Positions 1-7,274 of a stretch of 13,456 nucleotides of DNA are shown piece by piece (position 1 is the stretch's first letter; each line of letters opens with the position of its first letter). This DNA is from Atopobium sp. (GTDB lineage Bacteria; Actinomycetota; Coriobacteriia; Coriobacteriales; Atopobiaceae). Under the pieces are notes generated by a model. It did not search any database, was not told the origin of the DNA, and worked only from the letters and a program-made list of their open reading frames with translations. The DNA lies in contig JABZHP010000030.1 in the NCBI GenBank assembly GCA_015258785.1, positions 1 through 13,456 of the forward strand, in the 5' to 3' direction. A program made the position numbers and the translations under genes.

Positions 1-1058
1 GTACCAACGCCAGGATGCCTGTAAACATACTCCTGGGCGTCATCACCATATCCCACAATAAAGTGAGCAGATAAATTGGTAAGTCCCTGTTTTAGAGGAT
101 AGAAACCGTGGATATCCTTCTTCTGGCAATGAAGCACCGAGACAATGTTGTCAAAAATCTCTGAGTCGATGTTCTCAATAAATGCTGGGTCAAACTGACG
201 AAGCTCATCAAGGGAATCAAACTCGTAAATAACGCCATCAGGATACTTTCTAATGGTCATGGAAAGCTCTTTGATGTGACGGACGTAAATCTCTTCCCAG
301 AGCATATCAACGGTTTCTGGCTTGTCGTAGACAGCCTCAAGAATATCTACAAACTTCTTTGAGAATTGCCTGTCAAAATAGACGTGACCCAGCATAATCC
401 AAGAATTTGAACCGCCAATTTCTACGCCGGTAATACGTCCACCACGTCCCTCTTTAAGACACCACTCATCAGTTTCTCCTGCAACATACGTTGCTGAGTA
501 ATAAGCCTCATAGACATAGTGCTCAAAAGGATTCTGAGTAAAGTAGTCATCTGACGAGCAGATATACGTATTATCAAGCTGGTCTTTTACATACCAAAGC
601 GTGGAGTTGTTATTTCTTGTTGCGTAATCTGGATTAACAATAATCTTGACGCCATACTTCTCCTCCAAATAGAAGAAGTACTCCTTCTTATAACCCACAA
701 CAACAGTGATGTCAGTAATACCGGCTTCAAGCAACTGATGAATCTGACGCTCAATCAGAACTTCTCCACGAACCTTCAGAACACCCTTTGGCTTCTCATA
801 TGAAATAGGTGCAAAACGAGAAGACAGACCAGCTGCCATAATAATGGCATTCTTAACCTCATAAGGTTTCAGAGCTTCAAGACCCTTTGGAGTGATGAGT
901 CCCTCTTCAATAAGACCCTGGTCCTCAAGCGTTTTTACTGCTGAATTAACTGATCCCAAAGAAAGCTCAGTCTCTTCTGCAAGCTGTCTCTGATTGAGCT
1001 TCTCGTCAGAAAGAGCAATGGTTTTTAATACAGAAAACACGTTATTTGTTAGTGCCAC
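1..1058 (-). CDS. Winged-helix / LicC-type cytidylyltransferase / LicA-type choline kinase fusion (partial, 3' part outside window)
   Basis: I translated this frame by hand: it is open from a GTG at 1058 to the left edge, giving 352 residues before the cut. Residues 1-65 read as a winged helix (QRQLAEETELSLGSVNSAVK, then a wing ending near LITPKGLEAL). Residues 70-305 are a nucleotidyltransferase of the LicC/MobA type: the signature AIIMAAGLSSRF followed by EKPK at 71-91, NNNST at 149-153, and a metal-binding SSDDYF around Asp170/171. From about residue 311 a choline/aminoglycoside-kinase N-lobe begins, with GLTNLSAHFIVG (325-336) and YVYRHPG (344-350), as in LicA. In the known Lic pathway LicA phosphorylates choline and LicC makes CDP-choline for LicD, which is the next gene upstream. 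SD GGAGG sits 4 nt before the GTG. The gene has its own promoter and lies after a terminator. The exact substrate (choline or another amino alcohol) is inferred. Confidence 0.85.
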   Translation of the reverse strand, partial: MALTNNVFSVLKTIALSDEKLNQRQLAEETELSLGSVNSAVKTLEDQGLIEEGLITPKGLEALKPYEVKNAIIMAAGLSSRFAPISYEKPKGVLKVRGEVLIERQIHQLLEAGITDITVVVGYKKEYFFYLEEKYGVKIIVNPDYATRNNNSTLWYVKDQLDNTYICSSDDYFTQNPFEHYVYEAYYSATYVAGETDEWCLKEGRGGRITGVEIGGSNSWIMLGHVYFDRQFSKKFVDILEAVYDKPETVDMLWEEIYVRHIKELSMTIRKYPDGVIYEFDSLDELRQFDPAFIENIDSEIFDNIVSVLHCQKKDIHGFYPLKQGLTNLSAHFIVGYGDDAQEYVYRHPGVG

Positions 1059-1121
1059 GGTTCCTCCAAATGAAGACCAATTAACTGCGAAAATAAACTT
1101 TCAAATCAATTTACTTCAGTC

Positions 1122-1150
1122 ATAATACTCCTATGTTCAAATTTATACAA
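1122..1150 (-). promoter_or_regulatory. Candidate promoter of the HTH-LicC-LicA gene
   Basis: Read on the minus strand, a -35-like TTGTAT (1145-1150) is followed by exactly 17 bp and a -10 TATTAT (1122-1127, 5 of 6 matches to consensus). This would start transcription near 1115 and leave a leader of about 55 nt before the GTG at 1058. The -35 is weak (3 of 6) and falls inside a palindrome, which fits a regulated promoter. A terminator just upstream makes a separate promoter necessary. Confidence 0.5.
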
Positions 1151-1171
1151 GTATAAACATATTTTGAACAT
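1133..1171. repeat. Nested inverted repeat, candidate operator
   Basis: The outer arms are ATGTTCAAA (1133-1141) and TTTGAACAT (1163-1171), perfect 9-bp complements. Inside them sit TTTATAC (1142-1148) and GTATAAA (1151-1157), perfect 7-bp complements around AA. The inner palindrome covers the predicted -35 box of the lic gene. This geometry is typical of a binding site for a dimeric repressor or activator. There is no T-tract, so it is not a terminator. Confidence 0.55.
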
Positions 1172-1209
1172 AATAACTTTAGAGGATTGCCAAAGGCTGC
1201 CAATCTAAC

Positions 1210-1236
1210 AAAAAACGGCATCGGAGATGCCGTTTT
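1210..1236 (-). terminator. Intrinsic terminator after licD
   Basis: AAAACGGCATC (1212-1222) pairs perfectly with GATGCCGTTTT (1226-1236) around a GGA loop. On the minus strand the stem is followed by six T (1215-1210), just 35 nt downstream of the licD stop codon. A weaker T-rich tail on the plus side (1233-1243) could give some activity in the other direction, but no plus-strand gene ends here. Confidence 0.85.
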
Positions 1237-1270
1237 GCCTTTTATGTATTGCTTTACAAGCGAGAAGTGC

Positions 1271-2116
1271 CTAGTAGGGACCAAAATCCAAACGCGCTGG
1301 ATAGTGGTTTTTGCGCTTCTCAACTGGAGGCATCTGCATGTAATCGCCGTAAAGCATCCTAAGGAATTTATCATTTTGGTTAGGGAACGCTACTTGAATT
1401 CCGTCAAAGTCAAGCTTATCAACAGGAAAAACCTCGTCGATTGGATAGGTGTTCATAAACCTATTGGTATCGTGTAGGTAGGCAATTCTTTTTGTCTTAA
1501 CGTGAGCAAAGCGGTTACGAGCTTCCTGCTCACGCTCATACATTTTCTGAGTAGAGAGATGTAGAAGTTTGCAAACTCCTCTACCCATAGTAACAGCTGC
1601 TTTTAAGAGCTTTCCTTTGATGCCGTCGGCCAAAATAACAGGACGAGGAACGTCAACTAAAATGCGCATATGTGACCAGAACCACGCGTCAAATGCCTGC
1701 TTCTGGTATTCTTTCTCGTCATCTGAAACGTTATCAAAGCAGTAGACATCCAGAAAAATACCAAGATCAAGCGGAAGTGGAGCAAGTGCCTCTTCGCAGA
1801 ACTGCGTACCCTTGAGCATAATACGAGTAGTTGGGAACGGATAGTTAATGTCCCTCTCGGTATTCATAATTGAATACTTTTCTGACCACTCTTTATCATA
1901 GATATCTAAGAGTTTGTTGAAGTCTTCTGCAGGAAGACAAACATCAATATCATCGTCCCAAGGAATAAATCCCTTATGACGAAGGGCGCCAATCGCGGTG
2001 CCGCCAAAACCAAAATAGCGGATGTTGTTGGCTTCACACGTGTCTACGAAGTCCTTTAAAATCATCAGCTCAACTTGCTGGAGATGCTTAAGCGTTTCTG
2101 TATCGTATGTGCGCAT
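1271..2116 (-). CDS. licD: LicD-family phosphotransferase (probable phosphocholine transferase)
   Basis: The protein has 281 residues. Residues 38-58 carry the LicD family signature: GGTAIGALRHKGFIPWDDDI, with the acidic DDDID cluster that binds metal in this nucleotidyltransferase-fold family. A second family element follows around PFPTTRIMLKGTQF. There is no signal peptide or membrane segment, so it acts in the cytoplasm on lipid-linked glycan intermediates. In pneumococcus and Haemophilus, LicD proteins move phosphocholine from CDP-choline onto sugars of teichoic acid or LPS. Here the companion LicC/LicA fusion is next downstream, which favours phosphocholine; other LicD/fukutin relatives use different phospho-donors, so the acceptor and donor remain inferred. 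The ATG overlaps the rmlB stop by one base (TAATG), so the two are translationally coupled. It is the last gene of the rml operon before the terminator. Confidence 0.85.
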   Translation of the reverse strand: MRTYDTETLKHLQQVELMILKDFVDTCEANNIRYFGFGGTAIGALRHKGFIPWDDDIDVCLPAEDFNKLLDIYDKEWSEKYSIMNTERDINYPFPTTRIMLKGTQFCEEALAPLPLDLGIFLDVYCFDNVSDDEKEYQKQAFDAWFWSHMRILVDVPRPVILADGIKGKLLKAAVTMGRGVCKLLHLSTQKMYEREQEARNRFAHVKTKRIAYLHDTNRFMNTYPIDEVFPVDKLDFDGIQVAFPNQNDKFLRMLYGDYMQMPPVEKRKNHYPARLDFGPY

Positions 2117-3183
2117 TATCGACCTTCATACATCTTCTTGTAGTAATCCTGGTAATCACCAGAAACTACATTCTTAACCCACTTGCGGTTCTCCAGATAC
2201 CAGTTAATAGTGGTAACAATTCCCTCTTCAAATGGAGTCTCTGGATACCAGCCAAGCTCTTCTTTAATCTTATCTGGCGCAATACCGTAACGGCGGTCAT
2301 GACCCTTACGATCAGTAACGTAAGAAATCAAATCCTCAGTAATCTGAGTGTCACCAGTGATTCTTGCAACTTCACTGATGATGCGCTTAACAATGTAGAG
2401 GTTGTTGCGCTCGTTGTGACCGCCAACGTTATAGACCTCACCAAGGCGTCCACCTTCAAGAACCATAGCAATTGCCTTGCAGTGGTCATCAACATAGAGC
2501 CAGTCACGAACATTAAGTCCATCGCCATAGACAGGAAGAGCCTTGTGTTCCAAGCAATTCTCAATCATCAGAGGAATGAGCTTCTCGGGGAACTGATAAG
2601 GACCATAGTTGTTGGAGCAACGCGTAATTACCGCAGGAAATCCGTACGTATCATGCCAGGCTTTTACAAACATATCTGCAGAAGCCTTAGATGCTGAGTA
2701 AGGGCTATGAGGACTCAAAGGTGTGTTCTCACGGAAGAATGCCTCTGGATCATCAAGCGGAAGTGAACCGTAGACTTCATCAGTAGAAACCTGCAGGTAT
2801 CTGTGGTCTCCGTAGGAGCCCTGGCCATCATTCCAGAAAGACTCTGCAACGCTCAGAAGAGCGACAGTACCCATAACGTTAGTGTCAGCAAAGGCACCTG
2901 GATCCTCAATAGAACGGTCTACGTGACTCTCTGCTGCGAAGTTAACAACGTAATCAGGATGATAGGTCTCAAACAGCTGTGTTAGAGCCTCTTTATCCCT
3001 AATATCTACATGAGCAAAGGCGTAGCGAGAATCTTGATCATATTCCGAGAGGTTCTCAAGGTTGCCTGCATACGTCAGAGCATCCACGTTCAAGATATGA
3101 ATGTCCTGATTTCTTCTAAGCATGTAGTGGATGAAGTTTGAACCAATAAATCCAGCTCCACCAGTTACTAAATAGGTCTTCAC
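2116..3183 (-). CDS. rmlB: dTDP-glucose 4,6-dehydratase
   Basis: RmlB catalyses the second step of dTDP-L-rhamnose synthesis, turning dTDP-glucose into dTDP-4-keto-6-deoxyglucose with bound NAD. The protein (355 residues, normal length) is an extended short-chain dehydrogenase: GGAGFIGSNF at residues 8-17 binds NAD, STDEVYGS at 133-140 holds the catalytic Thr-Asp-Glu, and YSASK at 162-166 holds the catalytic Tyr and Lys. NNYGPYQFPEKLIP and the RDWLYVDDH region are also typical. The start is a GTG at 3183, one base after the rmlD stop, with an AGAGG ribosome site 5 nt before it that lies inside the end of rmlD. It sits between rmlD and licD in a tightly packed operon. Confidence 0.95.
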   Translation of the reverse strand: MKTYLVTGGAGFIGSNFIHYMLRRNQDIHILNVDALTYAGNLENLSEYDQDSRYAFAHVDIRDKEALTQLFETYHPDYVVNFAAESHVDRSIEDPGAFADTNVMGTVALLSVAESFWNDGQGSYGDHRYLQVSTDEVYGSLPLDDPEAFFRENTPLSPHSPYSASKASADMFVKAWHDTYGFPAVITRCSNNYGPYQFPEKLIPLMIENCLEHKALPVYGDGLNVRDWLYVDDHCKAIAMVLEGGRLGEVYNVGGHNERNNLYIVKRIISEVARITGDTQITEDLISYVTDRKGHDRRYGIAPDKIKEELGWYPETPFEEGIVTTINWYLENRKWVKNVVSGDYQDYYKKMYEGR

Positions 3184-3184
3184 A

Positions 3185-4084
3185 CTAACCTCTTTCTACC
3201 TTCGAAAGATATGTCGCAAGAGCCTCTTGCCAAGGCCTCATACAATTTCCAATGGTACTCTCAAGATGCCCATTTACCAAAGATGAATATGCGGGGCGAG
3301 AAGCGCTTTCTGGGTGCATCTCTTTCCACTGAGCAGAAGTTACCCTACGAACCTTACAGTCAAGATTGCTGCCAGCCATAATAGCTTCAGCAAAATCAGC
3401 CCATGAACATGTTCCTTCATTAGTTGCATGGTAGATGCCATAGTTCTCAGTGGCTGCAATGCACAAAATTGCGTGAGCTAGGTCATTTGCGCTGGTAGGA
3501 TTACCCACCTGATCATCAACAACGCTAATCTCTGGATACTTTGCGCCAAGGGCTCGCATGGTTACCACAAAGTTCTTACCAACATAGCCATAAAGCCATG
3601 CCGTTCTCACTACAAACGTTTGAGGATTTGCGGCCAGCGCAAGTCCCTCTCCCGCCAATTTGGAACGACCGTACGCAGAAACAGGATAAGGAGCATCTTG
3701 CTCTGTACGAGGCGAGCTTTCTTTACCACTAAAGACATAGTCTGTAGATACTTGAACAAGCTTTGTTTGCGTAGTACTGCAAGCTCGTGCAAGATTCATA
3801 GGACCAAGTGCGTTTACCGCAAAGGCCATCTCAAAATTGCTCTCGCAACCATCTACATTTGTTGCGGCGGCACAGTTAATAACAAGGTCATAACGATCAT
3901 GCTGGTCAAACCATGTATTTACCGCTTCTGAGCTGGTAATATCAAGCTCATCTGCATCGGTATAGTCAACGTCTGGGTCAACAAACAACTCTGGAATTGA
4001 GCCAATCTCAGAGATACCGGACTCAAAAAGACATTTGAGCTCGTTGCCTAACTGGCCATGCGCACCGGTAATAAGAACGTGCAT
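3185..4084 (-). CDS. rmlD: dTDP-4-dehydrorhamnose reductase
   Basis: RmlD performs the last step of dTDP-L-rhamnose synthesis, reducing dTDP-4-keto-rhamnose with NAD(P)H. I place the start at the ATG at 4084, giving 299 residues, because MHVLITGAHGQLGNELK is the usual RmlD N-terminus, a GGGAG ribosome site precedes it, and it lies one base after the rmlA stop. The open frame extends further upstream, but that extension lies inside rmlA and looks spurious. Visible motifs are GAHGQLG at residues 7-13 (cofactor), STDYVFSG at 113-120, and YGRSK at 138-142 with the catalytic Tyr and Lys. It is not fused to RmlC, unlike the bifunctional proteins of some actinobacteria. Confidence 0.93.
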   Translation of the reverse strand: MHVLITGAHGQLGNELKCLFESGISEIGSIPELFVDPDVDYTDADELDITSSEAVNTWFDQHDRYDLVINCAAATNVDGCESNFEMAFAVNALGPMNLARACSTTQTKLVQVSTDYVFSGKESSPRTEQDAPYPVSAYGRSKLAGEGLALAANPQTFVVRTAWLYGYVGKNFVVTMRALGAKYPEISVVDDQVGNPTSANDLAHAILCIAATENYGIYHATNEGTCSWADFAEAIMAGSNLDCKVRRVTSAQWKEMHPESASRPAYSSLVNGHLESTIGNCMRPWQEALATYLSKVERG

Positions 4085-4085
4085 A

Positions 4086-4988
4086 CTACTCTCCCTTTCC
4101 AGAAGGAAGAATACGTCCTTCTGCAACGCTCTTAAGGTGCTCGCCATACGTAGATTTACCGTAGCGTTCTGCACACTCGATAAGTTTAGAGCTGTCAATC
4201 CAACCGTTCTCATAAGCAATTTCTTCTGGAACGCTTACAGGCAGACCTTGCGCAGTCTCAACAGTACGAACAAAGGTAGATGCCTCAAAAAGAGACTCCA
4301 TAGTTCCTGTATCAAGCCATGCAAAACCTCGACCAAGAGTGACAACATCAAGCGTGCCATCGTCAAGATAGAGTCGATTAAGGTCAGTAATCTCATACTC
4401 TCCACGAGCGCTTGGCTGAACCTGCTTTACCAGCTCAGTAACACGCTGATCGTAGAAGTAGAGTCCCGTTACTGCGTAGTTTGATTTTGGATGAGCTGGC
4501 TTCTCCTCAATTGAAATAGCGTTGTAGTTCTCATCAAACTCAACAACGCCAAAACGCTCTGGATCATCAACGTGATAACCAAAAACTGTGGCACGACCAG
4601 CAGTTTGTGCCTGCTGAGCAGCTTTTCTCACAAGTCCTGAAAGGCCATTTCCAAAGAAGATATTGTCTCCAAGAATCAAAGCCGCGGCGTCATCACCGAT
4701 AAACTCTTTACCAATAACAAATGCCTGAGCTAATCCATCAGGTGAAGGCTGTTCAGCATAGCTGATGGAGATGCCAAAATCAGAACCGTCACCCAAGAGC
4801 TTCTCGAAATTGGGCAGATCACGAGGCGTGGAGATAACCAAGATATCTCTAATCCCCGCCAGCATAAGAGTAGACAGAGGATAGTAAATCATTGGCTTGT
4901 CATAAACAGGCAGAAGCTGTTTAGATGTAACGGTTGTCAGGGGATAAAGCCTGGTACCGCTACCTCCTGCAAGAATAATGCCTTTCAC
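4086..4988 (-). CDS. rmlA: Glucose-1-phosphate thymidylyltransferase
   Basis: RmlA joins glucose-1-phosphate and dTTP to make dTDP-glucose, the first committed step towards dTDP-L-rhamnose. The 300-residue protein begins MKGIILAGGSGTRLYPLT, the nucleotide-binding signature, followed by SKQLLPVYDKPMIYYPLS; ALILGDNIF further on carries a metal-binding Asp. It matches the usual RmlA length of about 290-300. The start is a GTG at 4988 with GAGGAG upstream. rmlD follows after one base. A candidate promoter lies in the 75-bp gap before it, so rmlA-rmlD-rmlB-licD could be expressed independently of the upstream membrane protein gene. Confidence 0.95.
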   Translation of the reverse strand: MKGIILAGGSGTRLYPLTTVTSKQLLPVYDKPMIYYPLSTLMLAGIRDILVISTPRDLPNFEKLLGDGSDFGISISYAEQPSPDGLAQAFVIGKEFIGDDAAALILGDNIFFGNGLSGLVRKAAQQAQTAGRATVFGYHVDDPERFGVVEFDENYNAISIEEKPAHPKSNYAVTGLYFYDQRVTELVKQVQPSARGEYEITDLNRLYLDDGTLDVVTLGRGFAWLDTGTMESLFEASTFVRTVETAQGLPVSVPEEIAYENGWIDSSKLIECAERYGKSTYGEHLKSVAEGRILPSGKGE

Positions 4989-5030
4989 AATCTACTCCTC
5001 ATCAATCGAGTTTCTCGCGCAATGGTACTT

Positions 5031-5059
5031 AGAATAACGCTCATACGTAAGCTTACCAA
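5031..5059 (-). promoter_or_regulatory. Candidate internal promoter for rmlA-rmlD-rmlB-licD
   Basis: On the minus strand TTGGTA (5054-5059) and TATTCT (5031-5036) are separated by exactly 17 bp; each matches the sigma-70 consensus at 4 of 6 positions. It lies in the only sizeable gap of the rml operon (4989-5063). The rest of that gap holds no hairpin terminator, so read-through from the upstream gene is also expected. The call rests on spacing and two half-good boxes only. Confidence 0.35.
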
Positions 5060-5063
5060 AGTC

Positions 5064-7241
5064 CTATTCAACGGCCGTAATTCTATATAGTCTGTAAGGA
5101 CCTTCTCGAAGAACAACCTCAAATCCAGGATCTTTATCGGTGATTTGTAGGCCTGAGAAGAAATAGCTTTGATCTCCTAACAAAGCTGGATTTTCCAAGT
5201 CGAGCAACAGGACATATCTTGCTCCAGTTTCTCGGACCGCCTGCTGAACCTCTGGATTAGTAGCTACCTCATTAAGCTTTGTACGAATAATTACACTTTG
5301 TGGCAATTCTTCCGATTCTACCTTTGCCCGGTAGAAAATGTTCATGCCATAAAGTGAGTTCAGAACAAGCGAGCCATCGTAAGGATTATTAACTACCAGG
5401 TCATTACCAACAATCTGGAGAGCTTTTTTTACAAACTCATCCTCACTTGCCTTATAAGTTGTATGCTCACGAGGCTCAAAGACCTCATTAAGCCAAATGA
5501 TGCCATAACGAAGCTCACTGCGTTCTCTTCTGGGCAGGCTTGCTAAATCCCAAGGACTTAGGAGCGCACAACCCCACAGCACAGCAATAATGCACATGAG
5601 AATGCCGGAGTTTTTAATAAACATGCAGGGCTTACAGGATGATTGATCTCCATTTGCAGAAATGGTGCAAGCAGAATTCTCTGAGTTGATTTTCTCGCCT
5701 TTGTTGCCTTCTTTAACTGTCTTAATTCCGTGTTTAATCAGATCAAACAAAAGCGTAATGGCGGTTTCCATGCCAATAATTGCAACAGGGACTGCTGCTA
5801 TTGCTACCATCGCGGCAGTTCTTTCTGGATCGGTATACCAAAATCCCGAGAAAAACCTCTTAATAGGAAGCACATCAGAAAGACTAGCCACATAAATGAC
5901 GGCAGTCATGAGAAACGCCAGAGTGAGCCAGCGATAATTCTTGTTCAAAATGCAGCTAACAAATCCAATCCAGAACGCAACCGCAAAGAGAATTTGTGGC
6001 ATGTTCATGAGCAAGCCAAAGTTCAATACGGTTTGAGCTGCTGCAAGCGGTTTGACATAAATCTCCCACACAAAATTGACTGTAGGAGCCAAGAAGCTTG
6101 TATTAAGCAGGAAAACCCAAATGCCAACCGCAAGGCCAGCTGTTACAACTTCCATAACCGCTAAAAGCGCAATACCTTTTGTTTTTGAAAGCGTGAATTT
6201 GTCTTGAAGGAAGTTAGTAAGTCGTGGCAAAAAACTGCAAAGCACATAAGGTAAAACACAGATAGCCCAGAAGAAATCTGCGCTTGGATGCATCATAGCA
6301 AGGGCGAGAATACCCATCACACACAAAAGCACTAGCCTTGGATTTACAAACGAAGCCGACTTTAGCTGTTCAGCAGCAGAATTATTTTTGTCCGAAACAG
6401 CACCATTGAGCATCAAGATGAAAAGTACAACAGCACTAGGAACAGCGCAGAATCCCATTACGTTTGGAAATACTGCATGAACAGTGACCATTCGAAGAGG
6501 AAATGCCAGCTGTGCAAAAACTACAAATGAGGTTAGAACGCTGGCAACGAGGTTTTTCTTTCCTATTGTTTGGAGCAGTGCGCAAATACCAACTGGATAT
6601 ATAACTGCCACAGAGACAAACCACACAACGTTTTCTGTCAGTACTTCATTAAGACCGGTTATGGTCGTAGCAACAGCAGCTACCGAATGAAGCGCATTTG
6701 GATAGAAGCCTTCATCAAAAAAGGGAGTCTGAAACTCTGGCCTTGCTCCTGTATAAAAGGCGGCATGCAGCATGGAATAAATGCCCGATTGAACACTTCT
6801 TGTAATGTATGCAAGATGCGCATAATTATCAGCAGACTGCAAGAACCATGAGGGGTTTCTAATAGCCTTGTGGAAAATAACAAAGAATATTGCAGTAGAG
6901 ATAACAGCAGTTACTAAGAGAAAGACTCCGTTTAGAGAGTCCTTCTCGCCAAGGTTTGCATGAGATTGATTTTCCTGGGTGGGTCTGATTTTCTGAATAA
7001 GATACGCAAGCCCAGCAGCAATCAGAATAAAAAGACCAACGCCTCCCAAAAGCGGCGTCACACCTCTTAATCCCAGAGGATATATCGCAATTCCAGAAAA
7101 GCCAATGAGACAGACCGAGATAAGCGGAGCTACCACAAGGGATGTAATTCGTTTAGTGCCAATAGCGCGAGAAAAAAGATATCCCGGTACATAACAAAGA
7201 ACCAGTACAACTGCTACTGCTAGAGCAAACTGTCTCCACAT
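5064..7241 (-). CDS. Polytopic membrane protein, DUF6541-like (possible GT-C type glycosyltransferase)
   Basis: The 725-residue protein has about 14 hydrophobic segments (roughly 3-25, 32-56, 62-83, 104-124, 205-224, 229-248, 258-280, 301-320, 322-338, 357-379, 408-432, 437-457, 475-500, 543-563), then a soluble C-terminal domain of about 160 residues. The N-terminus and overall plan resemble the DUF6541 family found beside polysaccharide genes in bifidobacteria and coriobacteria. The long loop after segment 4 contains SADNYAHLAYI (136-146) and a later FFDEGFYPNALH; GT-C glycosyltransferases keep an acidic catalytic residue in such a first large outer loop, so Asp138 is a candidate. That function is an inference from topology and context. 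A low-complexity hydrophilic stretch (507-540) separates the last two segments. ATG at 7241 has AAGGA 9 nt upstream. It lies 33 nt after tyrS and before rmlA. Confidence 0.75.
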   Translation of the reverse strand: MWRQFALAVAVVLVLCYVPGYLFSRAIGTKRITSLVVAPLISVCLIGFSGIAIYPLGLRGVTPLLGGVGLFILIAAGLAYLIQKIRPTQENQSHANLGEKDSLNGVFLLVTAVISTAIFFVIFHKAIRNPSWFLQSADNYAHLAYITRSVQSGIYSMLHAAFYTGARPEFQTPFFDEGFYPNALHSVAAVATTITGLNEVLTENVVWFVSVAVIYPVGICALLQTIGKKNLVASVLTSFVVFAQLAFPLRMVTVHAVFPNVMGFCAVPSAVVLFILMLNGAVSDKNNSAAEQLKSASFVNPRLVLLCVMGILALAMMHPSADFFWAICVLPYVLCSFLPRLTNFLQDKFTLSKTKGIALLAVMEVVTAGLAVGIWVFLLNTSFLAPTVNFVWEIYVKPLAAAQTVLNFGLLMNMPQILFAVAFWIGFVSCILNKNYRWLTLAFLMTAVIYVASLSDVLPIKRFFSGFWYTDPERTAAMVAIAAVPVAIIGMETAITLLFDLIKHGIKTVKEGNKGEKINSENSACTISANGDQSSCKPCMFIKNSGILMCIIAVLWGCALLSPWDLASLPRRERSELRYGIIWLNEVFEPREHTTYKASEDEFVKKALQIVGNDLVVNNPYDGSLVLNSLYGMNIFYRAKVESEELPQSVIIRTKLNEVATNPEVQQAVRETGARYVLLLDLENPALLGDQSYFFSGLQITDKDPGFEVVLREGPYRLYRITAVE

Positions 7242-7274
7242 GTGTGAGTTTCCTTATTTGGTTGCCATTGTCGA

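Noticed and set aside
1187..1477. Small plus-strand open frame spanning the licD terminator
   Set aside because: It runs through the terminator hairpin and then antisense to the end of licD, with no ribosome site.
2107..2697. Long plus-strand open frame (196 residues) antisense to rmlB
   Set aside because: It lies entirely opposite rmlB (a confident RmlB), has no ribosome site or recognisable domain, and its composition is that of a reverse-frame shadow.
4085..4219. N-terminal 45-residue extension of RmlD
   Set aside because: It would overlap rmlA by 134 bp. The ATG at 4084 has a ribosome site and begins the standard Rossmann motif.
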